Under the pieces are notes generated by a model. The model saw nothing but the letters and a program-made list of their open reading frames with translations, did not search any database and was not told where the DNA came from. DNA of 64,000 nt, from contig NZ_JBHRSZ010000004.1 in NCBI RefSeq assembly GCF_042646085.1, forward strand, positions 558,001 to 622,000, in the 5' to 3' direction. The DNA is from Litoribrevibacter euphylliae (GTDB taxonomy: Bacteria; Pseudomonadota; Gammaproteobacteria; Pseudomonadales; Litoribrevibacteraceae). This document shows positions 17,559 through 25,874 of the stretch, piece by piece; position 1 is the first letter of the stretch; every line of letters starts with the position of its first letter. The translations under genes and the position numbers were made by a program.

Positions 17559-19604
17559 ATGGGCTTTAAATCATTGCAATCGAAAATAAGGTACACCCTG
17601 TTGGCTGTTCTGGCGGTGATGCTAGTTGTCGTATCTGTCGTAGTCTCTTTAATGGAAAGTCGAACCATCCTCGATCAAGCCAACGCCGAAATTGAAACTA
17701 AGGTGTCCGCCTCCCTCAAACTCTTAGCCATCACTGACTCTGTTATGAAGGAACGAGTGGCGTCGTCGATGGCGCTGCTTAAACAGCGTGGTGTTGAACT
17801 CGGGGATGCCGCTGCTGGGTCGTCTGTGACGGTGAATGGTCGGCAAACCAAGGACTTATTATTGGGTGGTGAATCGCAGGCAAATCGCTTTGGTTTGGTG
17901 GATGGTGTGACCGAAGTGATGGGCGGTACCGCGACCTTATTTGTGCGTGATGGCAGTAATTTTGTTCGAGTCTCTACGAATGTCATGAAGCAAGGCAAAC
18001 GGGCTATCGGTACGTTATTGGCTCCGGATGGCAAAGTCATAAAGTTGATTCGTAATAAACGCCCTTACTATGGGCAAGTGGATATTTTGGGCACGCCTTA
18101 CGTGACAGGTTATGAACCGGTTCTTGACAGCAGTGGCCAGGTCGTCGGTATTTGGTACGTTGGCTACAAGGCGGATTTGCAAGAGCTTCAAGCGGCGGTG
18201 ACCAGCAGTCATATTCTGGAAACTGGGTTTGTTGCTCTGGTGGATGATATGCAGCGACTTCGTTTTCATTCGTCACAAGATGATGCATTGGTCAGTGCGG
18301 TGCTGGATGGTTCTGAATCAGGCTGGCAAGTAACACGAGTCGATTTTCCCGCTTGGAATTACCAACTGATTGCGGCTTATCCCGACAGTGACATCGTTGG
18401 CTTGATTATGCATAAAGTGGCGGTGATCTTACTGGGTGCTGTGGTCATTTCAGCTTTACTGATGTTTGTGCTTGGGTGGGCGATCAACAGTTTGGTGGTC
18501 AGACCGGTTCAATCGGCCATGAACGTGGCGGATCGTATTGCTCATGGACAGTTTGATAACCACATCGAGTATTCCAACAACGATGAAGTAGGGCGTTTAC
18601 TCAACTCTTTGAGGGTTATGCAGCAGGCATTGAGTCATTTCATTAGTCAAGTATCGGTGGCCGGAGAGCAACTCAGTATTACTTCTGGCGAGCTTTCCAC
18701 GGTTTCACAACAAACCCTGGCTGGAGTTGCCGATCAAAGAACTAGAACCGATTCGGTAGCGACGGCTATGGATGAAATGACTGCCACGGTTGCTGAGGTA
18801 GCACGAAATGCCAGCGAAGCGGCCGAAGTGACTCATCAAACCGATCAGAAAACCAAAGACGGTCTCAATGTGGTGAATCAAACCATGCAGACCATTCACT
18901 TATTAGCGGAAGATGTCAATCAAGCCGCTGAAACCATCAATCAACTGGAGAAATCCACGGAGCATATTTCGACGGTAGTTGATGTGATCAGAGGCATTGC
19001 CGAACAAACCAATCTACTTGCACTGAATGCAGCCATTGAAGCCGCTCGTGCCGGTGAACAAGGGCGAGGTTTTGCGGTTGTTGCGAGTGAAGTTCGGGAA
19101 TTGGCAACGCGAACTCATGAATCGACTCAGGAAATATCTAACATGATTGATTCGTTGTGCAGTGGCGCCCGAGCTTCGGTGTCCAGTATGCAAGCCAGCA
19201 GTGATAGAGCCAACGAGAGTGTCTCCAAAGCGGATCTGGCGTTATCTGCACTCAACAGTATTGCTGAAGCCGTTACCCATATGAAAGACATGAATCATCA
19301 AATTGCTTCGGCTGCCGAAGAACAGAGTTGTGTGGCGGAAGAAGTCAGTCGTAACGTTTGGGAAATCCGTAAAGTGGCGGAAGAAACCAGTGAAGGTGCT
19401 GGTTTGGCATTCAGTGCGATGAATCGACTCTCAGACCTGGCGGGGACTCTTGATGCATTGCTGAGGCAGTACCAAGGGCAACAGCAAGAGCCGCAAGACT
19501 TGTATTCGTTTACGGGTTCGCAGGTGCCCAGAAATGATAATGTCTCGATCGAGGCCCGATCTGCTGTAATCTCTGGGAAAACTGAAGCGCTTGTGCTTAC
19601 CTAA
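17559..19604 (+). CDS. Methyl-accepting chemotaxis protein with Cache sensor
   Basis: Membrane chemoreceptor, 681 residues from ATG 17559, which follows AAGGAAG at proper spacing. TM1 lies at about residues 11-33. A periplasmic Cache-type (Cache_3/Cache_2-like) sensor fills about 35-285, with PYYGQVDILGTPYVTGYEP and IWYVGYKADLQEL as the recognisable parts. TM2 (VILLGAVVISALLMFVLGWA) follows, then HAMP and the long cytoplasmic signalling coiled coil with the conserved tip EQTNLLALNAAIEAARAGEQ. There is no CheB/CheR-tethering pentapeptide at the C-terminus. The gene is isolated behind a 595-bp gene-free region; its ligand is unknown. Confidence 0.93.
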   Translation: MGFKSLQSKIRYTLLAVLAVMLVVVSVVVSLMESRTILDQANAEIETKVSASLKLLAITDSVMKERVASSMALLKQRGVELGDAAAGSSVTVNGRQTKDLLLGGESQANRFGLVDGVTEVMGGTATLFVRDGSNFVRVSTNVMKQGKRAIGTLLAPDGKVIKLIRNKRPYYGQVDILGTPYVTGYEPVLDSSGQVVGIWYVGYKADLQELQAAVTSSHILETGFVALVDDMQRLRFHSSQDDALVSAVLDGSESGWQVTRVDFPAWNYQLIAAYPDSDIVGLIMHKVAVILLGAVVISALLMFVLGWAINSLVVRPVQSAMNVADRIAHGQFDNHIEYSNNDEVGRLLNSLRVMQQALSHFISQVSVAGEQLSITSGELSTVSQQTLAGVADQRTRTDSVATAMDEMTATVAEVARNASEAAEVTHQTDQKTKDGLNVVNQTMQTIHLLAEDVNQAAETINQLEKSTEHISTVVDVIRGIAEQTNLLALNAAIEAARAGEQGRGFAVVASEVRELATRTHESTQEISNMIDSLCSGARASVSSMQASSDRANESVSKADLALSALNSIAEAVTHMKDMNHQIASAAEEQSCVAEEVSRNVWEIRKVAEETSEGAGLAFSAMNRLSDLAGTLDALLRQYQGQQQEPQDLYSFTGSQVPRNDNVSIEARSAVISGKTEALVLT

Positions 19605-19620
19605 GTTCAGGTTGTGATAG

Positions 19621-21270
19621 TTAAAGCCACTTACTCAGTTTCTTTTTGAGGTCTTCCGGGTCAATCGGCTTGCCAATGTGATCGTCCATTCCGGCTTGTC
19701 GACAGCGTTCAATATCCGGTGTCAGGGCATTGGCGGTTAAGGCCAGAATAGGTAGCGTGCTTTTTGATCCTTCCAAATCACGAATGGCTTGGGTTGCCTT
19801 ATAGCCATCTAATACCGGCATCAGGCAATCCATCAAAATGAGATCATAGTTATTCGAATGTATGTTCTCTAACGCTTCTTGGCCGTTTTCGGCTACGTCA
19901 TAGCTGATGCCAAGTTTATCCAAAAAGCCTTGCGCGATTTGTTGATTGATCAGGTTGTCCTCTACCAGAAGCACGTGACCGGTTAGTTTTTTATCTAACT
20001 CTTGGGGTTCTGCATTCTGGTTGCTTGATTGAGTGGCGGTTAAATGCTTGAACGGAAGCGTAAACCAGAAGGTCGAGCCTTTGCCTTTTTCACTTTCAAC
20101 ACCAATGTGACCGCCCATGAGTTCAACCAAGGATTTACAAATGGAAAGCCCTAAACCGGTGCCGCCGTATTTTCGGGTAGTACTTTTGTCCGCTTGATGG
20201 AAACGCTCAAATAACTTGGATGCCTGTTCCTGTGTTAAGCCGATGCCGGTATCCGAAACTTGAAAACGGAAACACCCAACACGTCGGTTGTCGACCAAGT
20301 CTGAGCTGGTTTCTGTGATGCTCAGTCTGACCTGTCCGTCGCTGGTGAATTTAAGTGCATTACTGATTAGGTTATTGAGCACCTGTTTGAGTCGCAGACC
20401 ATCGCCTAGCAAATGAAAGTTGCTGATGTTATTAAATTCGTAATCCAGTTTTACTGGTGAGTCGGATAATTTCAACGCTTGGGTGCTAACGATTTCAACC
20501 GCCAGTTCATCCAATTCAAACGGCGTTTCCGATAATTCGATCTTACCGGCTTCAATTTTTGAAATATCGAGAATGTCATCAAGAATGTTGCCCAGTGAAG
20601 AAGAGCTGCTTAATGCAAGGTTCACCAGTTTGTGTTGCTTTTTATTGAGCTCGGTGTCATTCAGAAGCTTTAGGGCACCTACAATACCGTTCATAGGGGT
20701 ACGAATTTCATGACTCATATTAGACAGAAACTCGGTTTTATACTGGTTGGCTTTTTGTAGCTTTTTCTCTTGAACTTGTCGCTTGAGCTCAACTTCAATC
20801 CAAGATGCCATCAGTTTGAGTGCATCGATATCAACATCACGAAACTGTCTTGGGTAGGGATTCGGGCTCGAGAAATTGAGCGTGCCGTAGAGCCGACCGT
20901 TCACGTGAATGGGGACGCCGATATAAGATTCCAGTTGGAACGCAGCATAGGCAGGATGAGTAGAGTACTTATCATTCTTTCCCATGTGCTCAATAGCAAC
21001 GGGTTGTCTGGAGGTACAGGTGATGTTGCAGTAAGTGATGCCAACATCAAACTTGTCGCCGGGTTTAAGCTCAACCCCATCAGGCGTGACGCAATGCATC
21101 ACGGTGTAATCACCATCCTCAATATTCGATAGGATCGCAATATCGAGGACAAATCGCTCCAGTCCTAACCTAAGTAACTCTTGGATTTGATAGTCAAAGC
21201 CTTTGTCGTACGCATTGGTGATCTGATAAATGCGTCGTATGAGTCGTTCACTTTCAGAAATGTCTACCAT
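19621..21270 (-). CDS. GAF-domain hybrid histidine kinase with receiver
   Basis: Soluble hybrid sensor kinase, 549 residues. A GAF domain occupies about residues 20-170 (SYIGVPIHVNGRLYGTLNF). HisKA follows with the phospho-acceptor His in FLSNMSHEIRTPMNGIVG, then HATPase with N-box NLISNALKFT, G1 DTGIGLTQEQA and G2 GGTGLGLSICKSL. The C-terminal receiver (about 428-549) has VLLVEDNLINQQIA and the phosphorylated Asp in LILMDCLMPVLDGY. No TM helix is present, so it senses a cytoplasmic signal. It is convergent with the chemoreceptor gene (16 bp apart); no Hpt protein or output regulator is adjacent. Confidence 0.93.
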   Translation of the reverse strand: MVDISESERLIRRIYQITNAYDKGFDYQIQELLRLGLERFVLDIAILSNIEDGDYTVMHCVTPDGVELKPGDKFDVGITYCNITCTSRQPVAIEHMGKNDKYSTHPAYAAFQLESYIGVPIHVNGRLYGTLNFSSPNPYPRQFRDVDIDALKLMASWIEVELKRQVQEKKLQKANQYKTEFLSNMSHEIRTPMNGIVGALKLLNDTELNKKQHKLVNLALSSSSSLGNILDDILDISKIEAGKIELSETPFELDELAVEIVSTQALKLSDSPVKLDYEFNNISNFHLLGDGLRLKQVLNNLISNALKFTSDGQVRLSITETSSDLVDNRRVGCFRFQVSDTGIGLTQEQASKLFERFHQADKSTTRKYGGTGLGLSICKSLVELMGGHIGVESEKGKGSTFWFTLPFKHLTATQSSNQNAEPQELDKKLTGHVLLVEDNLINQQIAQGFLDKLGISYDVAENGQEALENIHSNNYDLILMDCLMPVLDGYKATQAIRDLEGSKSTLPILALTANALTPDIERCRQAGMDDHIGKPIDPEDLKKKLSKWL

Positions 21271-21387
21271 GAGGAGTGCACTTATTACCTGAATTTAGGA
21301 CCAAACTAATCTTCTAATCCTAAACGTTAATACGTTTATTCGCCATTGAATAAACGCATATTTAATCTCAAAAATACAAATAGTTAG

Positions 21388-21708
21388 CTATTTACGGACG
21401 ATAAGATCACCACCACTTAATAATACCTGCTCACCATCAAACGTTACTTCTTCCCAATGTTCAGGATTGGAAGATTCATTTTCGTGAACAGTTAAGTAAC
21501 AAAAGTTAGGGCTTTCAGTTTCAGGAAGGATGTTGACTAATGAGCTTCCAGTAATACCATACTTTTCACAGAGTTCTAGTTGACCAATTGCGGATTTAAC
21601 TAAGTTAATTTGGCCTATATGCTCAGCTTTAGCCTGAATTGTGGGGAAGTGGCTTTCAGCCTCAAGTTCACTTAAAAATTCTTTTAATTTAACGACTGCA
21701 GGATTCAT
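21388..21708 (-). CDS. Small protein of unknown function
   Basis: A 106-residue acidic protein that I do not recognise. It is rich in Glu and predicted helical in the first 60 residues (VVKLKEFLSELEAESHF), followed by beta-type segments (FCYLTVHENESS, EQVLLSGGDLIVRK). No signal peptide or TM helix is seen. It lies 30 bp downstream of the M20 peptidase on the same strand, so the two may share a transcript; base composition is more AT-rich than in neighbours. Confidence 0.5.
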   Translation of the reverse strand: MNPAVVKLKEFLSELEAESHFPTIQAKAEHIGQINLVKSAIGQLELCEKYGITGSSLVNILPETESPNFCYLTVHENESSNPEHWEEVTFDGEQVLLSGGDLIVRK

Positions 21709-21738
21709 GGTTATCCGTTAATGCATAATTTAAAGGTT

Positions 21739-23280
21739 TCATAATTTATTCAGTAAATGTTGATAGAACCGAATACTTTCCAAATAACTCTCAATGGCTA
21801 CTTTTTCATTAACGCCATGAAAGCCGCGAATTAATTCTCTGTTTAAAGTGAGGCCAACAAATCGATAGCTTTGCTCTGTCAGGTGTTCATAGTGTCGCGC
21901 ATCGGTTGCGCCAATCATGATCATGGGCGAAATTTTAATGGCTTCATCACCTACCGTTTCTTGAATACTTTGGGCGATTAACTGATAGCCTGATTCGGTT
22001 GTGCCCGAGATTTTTGAAGGCTCACTGGCCTGGCCATAGATCTCTAGCTCAACTTGAGGGTCATTAATGATCTTTCTGGTTCGCTCGATTACTTGCTCAA
22101 TGGAATCACCAGGCAGAATTCGATAATTAACCACGGCAGAGGCGTGGTTAGGAAGGACATTATCAACACCACTGCCTGCTAACATGGTGGGAGCGACAGT
22201 CGTTCTCATCGTTGCTCGGAGTTCTGGAATGGGTGGCATAATCCAGTGGGCAATGGGTTCAAACAGCCAGGCATTGGCCATGACTAAGCGTTGAATGAAA
22301 GGGGCGTCCTTACCTAAGCCTCGCACAAATTCGGCGGTATAGGTGAGATCAACGGGGAAGGGCGTGCTTTGAATCTTAGCCACGGCCATCGCTACCCGAC
22401 CTGCAGCTGTAATCTTAGGTGGTTTTGAGGAATGCCCTGCATCGCTTGTTGCGATGATTTTCAGGCTTAAATAGCCTTTTTCACCAGGACCAATATGAAC
22501 AACGCGTTCGCTGATATTGGGAACCAGTCCTTGGGTAATGTAACTGCCTTCGTCCAACACAAATTCAAAGGAAACGCCTTGTGTTTCAAGATACTGGGCA
22601 ATAGCGACGGCACCATTCTGACCGCCCACTTCTTCATCATGGCCAAAGGCAAGATAGACGCTTCGGGTGGGGGTGGTGCCTTGTTTCAAGTGCCAATCAA
22701 CGGCTTCCAATAACCCGAGTAAACTGGCTTTGTCATCCAATGCACCGCGCCCGTGAATGAATCCGTTTTCAACAACACCGCCAAAGGGAGGATGATTCCA
22801 CTGAGACAACTGATTTTTAGGCACCGGAACCACATCGCTGTGAGCAAGTAAGAGAATGGGCTTTTGTGTGGAATCAGAACCTTGCCAGTGAAGTAACAGA
22901 CCATGATTATTAAACTTGGTGATCTCTAATTCTTGAAATATACGAGGATAACTTTGCTCTAGAAATCCTGTGAAATCTGCAAATGCGTCGAAGTTGGCAT
23001 CAGCCTGACCTCGTACCGAAACCGTTGGAAACTGAATGGCTTTTGAAAGCCGATCAACCACCTCAGCAGACTCTTCTTTGGTTCGTGTCATCAGCACGTT
23101 TCCATTCGGATTTGGTGTCTCCGAATTGGTGTAGATGCTTACAGACATGTCGGAAGACGTGAAGCGGTAAGTGTTGATCAACACTATTGCGGTCAAACAA
23201 AAAAGCCCCAACAGCGTGATTTTAGTGAGTAGCCAAAGGCGGCTTTTAAACGAGTGGGCAAGCGATGTGAAAGAATCCAT
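21739..23280 (-). CDS. Membrane-anchored M20-family metallopeptidase
   Basis: Zinc-dependent peptidase/deacylase of the M20 family (carboxypeptidase S-like), 513 residues. One N-terminal TM helix (LLTKITLLGLFCLTAIVLIN) anchors it with the catalytic domain in the periplasm. Metal-binding motifs are in order: LLLAHSDVVPVP (His, Asp), HGRGALDDKASL (bridging Asp), and FGHDEEVGGQNG (catalytic Glu, then metal Glu). GATDARHYEHL near the end provides the last His ligand. The dimerisation domain is inserted around 280-390. It stands opposite the second TonB receptor gene with 439 bp between; the substrate is unknown. Confidence 0.9.
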   Translation of the reverse strand: MDSFTSLAHSFKSRLWLLTKITLLGLFCLTAIVLINTYRFTSSDMSVSIYTNSETPNPNGNVLMTRTKEESAEVVDRLSKAIQFPTVSVRGQADANFDAFADFTGFLEQSYPRIFQELEITKFNNHGLLLHWQGSDSTQKPILLLAHSDVVPVPKNQLSQWNHPPFGGVVENGFIHGRGALDDKASLLGLLEAVDWHLKQGTTPTRSVYLAFGHDEEVGGQNGAVAIAQYLETQGVSFEFVLDEGSYITQGLVPNISERVVHIGPGEKGYLSLKIIATSDAGHSSKPPKITAAGRVAMAVAKIQSTPFPVDLTYTAEFVRGLGKDAPFIQRLVMANAWLFEPIAHWIMPPIPELRATMRTTVAPTMLAGSGVDNVLPNHASAVVNYRILPGDSIEQVIERTRKIINDPQVELEIYGQASEPSKISGTTESGYQLIAQSIQETVGDEAIKISPMIMIGATDARHYEHLTEQSYRFVGLTLNRELIRGFHGVNEKVAIESYLESIRFYQHLLNKL

Positions 23281-23431
23281 TATTGGTCGTGTTCCATCCT
23301 GGGCTCTTTAATCCATTAAAGAGTCGTATTGTTATGATTATTCAGGTTCCCTAGGTCGGAAAATCCTACCGTGAGTTTGGATTCAGCACAATCAAAAGAA
23401 GGCGAACAGGGCTTAGGCAAGGTTTTGAGGG

Positions 23432-23448
23432 TGCGACAATTAGTCACA
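23432..23448. promoter_or_regulatory. Operator-like palindrome, copy 1
   Basis: TGCGACAATTAGTCACA: inverted repeat with centre AATTA, differing in one base from copy 2 at 23590. The cognate regulator is unknown to me. Confidence 0.55.
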
Positions 23449-23510
23449 TCCCAAACCTGAAAAAAGTGGTTTACACTGGCTTTATATTTTGATGCTTATT
23501 TAAATATTTA

Positions 23511-23552
23511 CCCCTCTTAACGCCAGGCTTGTTACGAGGGGTTTTCTTTTTT
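23511..23552 (+). terminator. Orphan intrinsic terminator upstream of TonB receptor
   Basis: CCCCTC pairs with GAGGGG (extended by AAC/GTT), followed by a T-rich tract TTTTCTTTTTTT. No plus-strand gene precedes it, so it terminates a short untranslated RNA or the leader of the receptor mRNA. Confidence 0.75.
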
Positions 23553-23589
23553 TAACTTATTGATATTTAAGTTATTATCTCTTCTTAAG

Positions 23590-23606
23590 TGCGACAATTA
23601 GTCGCA
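23590..23606. promoter_or_regulatory. Operator-like palindrome, copy 2
   Basis: TGCGACAATTAGTCGCA: perfect 6-bp inverted arms around AATTA, 114 bp before the receptor start. It could be a protein-binding operator or, in RNA, a small hairpin. Confidence 0.6.
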
Positions 23607-23719
23607 TTCTCATTCTTCATTTCTCGCTATAGACTGCGCGCGTTCTTGGATACCCCAAGAGCCAACTAATAACAACCCATAACAACTAATGACAATTACA
23701 ACAGCAGCCAGGATTTGAG

Positions 23720-25864
23720 ATGAAGAAACGTTCAATGGTAAGCGCCAGCATTGCCGCGTCGATCATGATGACACCCGTGATGGTTGAGAGCATCATGGCC
23801 GATGAAATCCAATCGAATCAATCTGAACCAATAGTTAACTCAGATAAAATCGTGATTACCGCGACCCGTGAAGCACAGGATAAAATGCAGGTTGCGGAAT
23901 CGGTAACCGGGTTTGATGCCTACGAAAACCAACATGTTTCTCCCTCTCACCCTGCGGAATTATTGAATCGCAGTGCCGGTGTCCACATCAACAATCTGGG
24001 CGGTGAAGGGCACATGACAGCCATTCGCCAACCGATCACCACCAAAGGTGTGTATCTGTTCTTGGAAGATGGTATTCCAACGCGTCCGACCGGCTTCTTT
24101 AATCACAACGGCCTTTATGAAGTGAATATTCCGCAAAGCGAACGTATCGAAGTCACTAAAGGGCCAGGTTCATCCTTGTACGGCAGTGAGGCCATCGGCG
24201 GCATTATTAATTCCATGACCAAAGCCAGCCCGGATGAAGCAGAAGCCAGCGGCGTGGTTGAATTGGGTTCGTATGGTTGGAAGCGCACTTTGCTATCCGG
24301 CGGTAATGCGATTACCGATGACACGGGCTTTCGTATCGATTTCAACGCCACAGATAATTCCGGCTATCGTCAGGAAGCCGATTATTCTCGTTATTCCTCC
24401 ACGATTCGTTTGGACAGCCAGTTAACCGATCAGTTGACCAGCAAAACCGTGATGTCCTACAGCTATGTGGATCAGAGCGGTACTTCGTCACTGGAAGAAG
24501 AGGATTACAAGAAAAACCCCAAGAAGAACCGATTCCATGATGATATTGGCTATCGCGAAGTCAGCGCGTTTCGACTTTCCAATGAATTTAACTTTGAGAT
24601 GAACGACGATGCGCTAATTTCATTGGTGCCTTTCTATCGCAATAACACCACAGAAATGATGCCAAGCTGGATGGTATCGTATGACCCGAACGTTCGTGAA
24701 ACCAAGTTTCAATCCTTTGGCTTGATGTCTAAATACCGTCAGAACTTCTGGCAAGGCAAAGCAACCGCTATTGTCGGGATGGATGTTGATTACTCGCCGT
24801 CTTCTTTCAAAGAAGAGCGCATTACGGTGACTCAGGTTGGCGACATCTACACAGATTATGACAAGACTGGGCAGTTGAGTTATGACTACGATGCCGATCA
24901 ACTGTCTGTTTCGCCTTACCTTCACACAGAATTTCAAGTGCACGATCAGATACGCTTAACCGCAGGTCTGCGATACGATTATTTCGATGTGGATTACGAT
25001 GACAATCTTGAACATCAAGCCGTTGACCCAAGCCATCTCCGCCCGGAATCTCAATCTGTCGACTTTGATGAACTGAGCCCTAAACTGGGTGTGGTGTATC
25101 AGTTCAGAAAAGATCATATGGCGTACGCCAATTATCGTCATGCCTTCCGTGCTCCTTCTGTCGGTCAGTTGTTCCGTGCTGGTTCTTCGATTAATACCGA
25201 TGAATTACAACCTGTGTCTTCGGACAGCTATGAAATCGGAGTGCGAGGCAATATTAACCCGCAACACAGCTATGAAATTGCGATTTATCACATGACGGTG
25301 GAAGACGACATTGTTTCCTACATTGATGGCGCTGACCGTAAGACCACCAATGCAGGGGAAACCACTCACAAGGGTATTGAGATTGCTCTTAATGGTGATC
25401 TAACCGAAGAATTGAAATACGGCGTGGCAGCAAGTTACTCAAAACAAGAGTACAAAGACTTCCAGTACGTTTATGGCTACTATTCGACAGGTTGCTTTTG
25501 CTATGTGCAGGAAAACCTCAATTTTAAAGGAAACGATGTCGGTAAAGCGCCACGCACTATGGCCAATGTACACCTTAATTACTATCCGACGTATATGCCA
25601 ATGGCCAGCTTCGAGCTGGAGTGGGAGCACTTAGGTGACTACTACACCGATGAAACCAACACTGCTAAATACAGTGGGCACAATCTTTTCAATCTACGTG
25701 GCGAATATGAGTTGACCGAAGACACTGTGATTTTTGGTCGAGTGATGAACCTGTTCGACAAGCGCTATTCCACTTACACCTCGAATCAGGTGGGCGATTC
25801 TGATATTTCCTACCGTCCCGGTAACCCTATGACTGGGGTTGTCGGCGTTCGTTTGAGTCTGTAA
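23720..25864 (+). CDS. TonB-dependent outer-membrane receptor, substrate unknown
   Basis: Outer-membrane gated channel of 714 residues. A signal region (SASIAASIMMTPVMVESIMA) precedes a TonB box candidate DKIVITATRE. The plug has GVYLFLEDGIPTRPTGFFNH and IEVTKGPGSSLYGSEAIGG; the barrel has AYANYRHAFRAPSVGQLF and ends VVGVRLSL. An outer loop carries CFC (TGCFCYVQE). The heme box His between FRAP and NPDL is absent, so this is not a heme receptor of the type at 9.7 kb. It is 10 bp before a PepSY membrane protein, a pairing common in iron-siderophore and copper uptake loci, and duplicated operator-like sites lie upstream. Confidence 0.88.
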   Translation: MKKRSMVSASIAASIMMTPVMVESIMADEIQSNQSEPIVNSDKIVITATREAQDKMQVAESVTGFDAYENQHVSPSHPAELLNRSAGVHINNLGGEGHMTAIRQPITTKGVYLFLEDGIPTRPTGFFNHNGLYEVNIPQSERIEVTKGPGSSLYGSEAIGGIINSMTKASPDEAEASGVVELGSYGWKRTLLSGGNAITDDTGFRIDFNATDNSGYRQEADYSRYSSTIRLDSQLTDQLTSKTVMSYSYVDQSGTSSLEEEDYKKNPKKNRFHDDIGYREVSAFRLSNEFNFEMNDDALISLVPFYRNNTTEMMPSWMVSYDPNVRETKFQSFGLMSKYRQNFWQGKATAIVGMDVDYSPSSFKEERITVTQVGDIYTDYDKTGQLSYDYDADQLSVSPYLHTEFQVHDQIRLTAGLRYDYFDVDYDDNLEHQAVDPSHLRPESQSVDFDELSPKLGVVYQFRKDHMAYANYRHAFRAPSVGQLFRAGSSINTDELQPVSSDSYEIGVRGNINPQHSYEIAIYHMTVEDDIVSYIDGADRKTTNAGETTHKGIEIALNGDLTEELKYGVAASYSKQEYKDFQYVYGYYSTGCFCYVQENLNFKGNDVGKAPRTMANVHLNYYPTYMPMASFELEWEHLGDYYTDETNTAKYSGHNLFNLRGEYELTEDTVIFGRVMNLFDKRYSTYTSNQVGDSDISYRPGNPMTGVVGVRLSL

Positions 25865-25874
25865 GGAGCGTCGA

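Larger units (their letters stand above)
23281..23719. other. 439-bp divergent intergenic region with two palindromic sites and an orphan terminator
   Basis: Between the M20 peptidase (-) and the TonB receptor (+) there is no convincing frame. The stretch holds two copies of TGCGACAATTAGTCxCA (23432-23448 and 23590-23606) and, between them, an intrinsic terminator reading rightward (23511-23552) that follows no gene. It may therefore encode a short RNA or a leader attenuator for the receptor gene. Confidence 0.7.
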
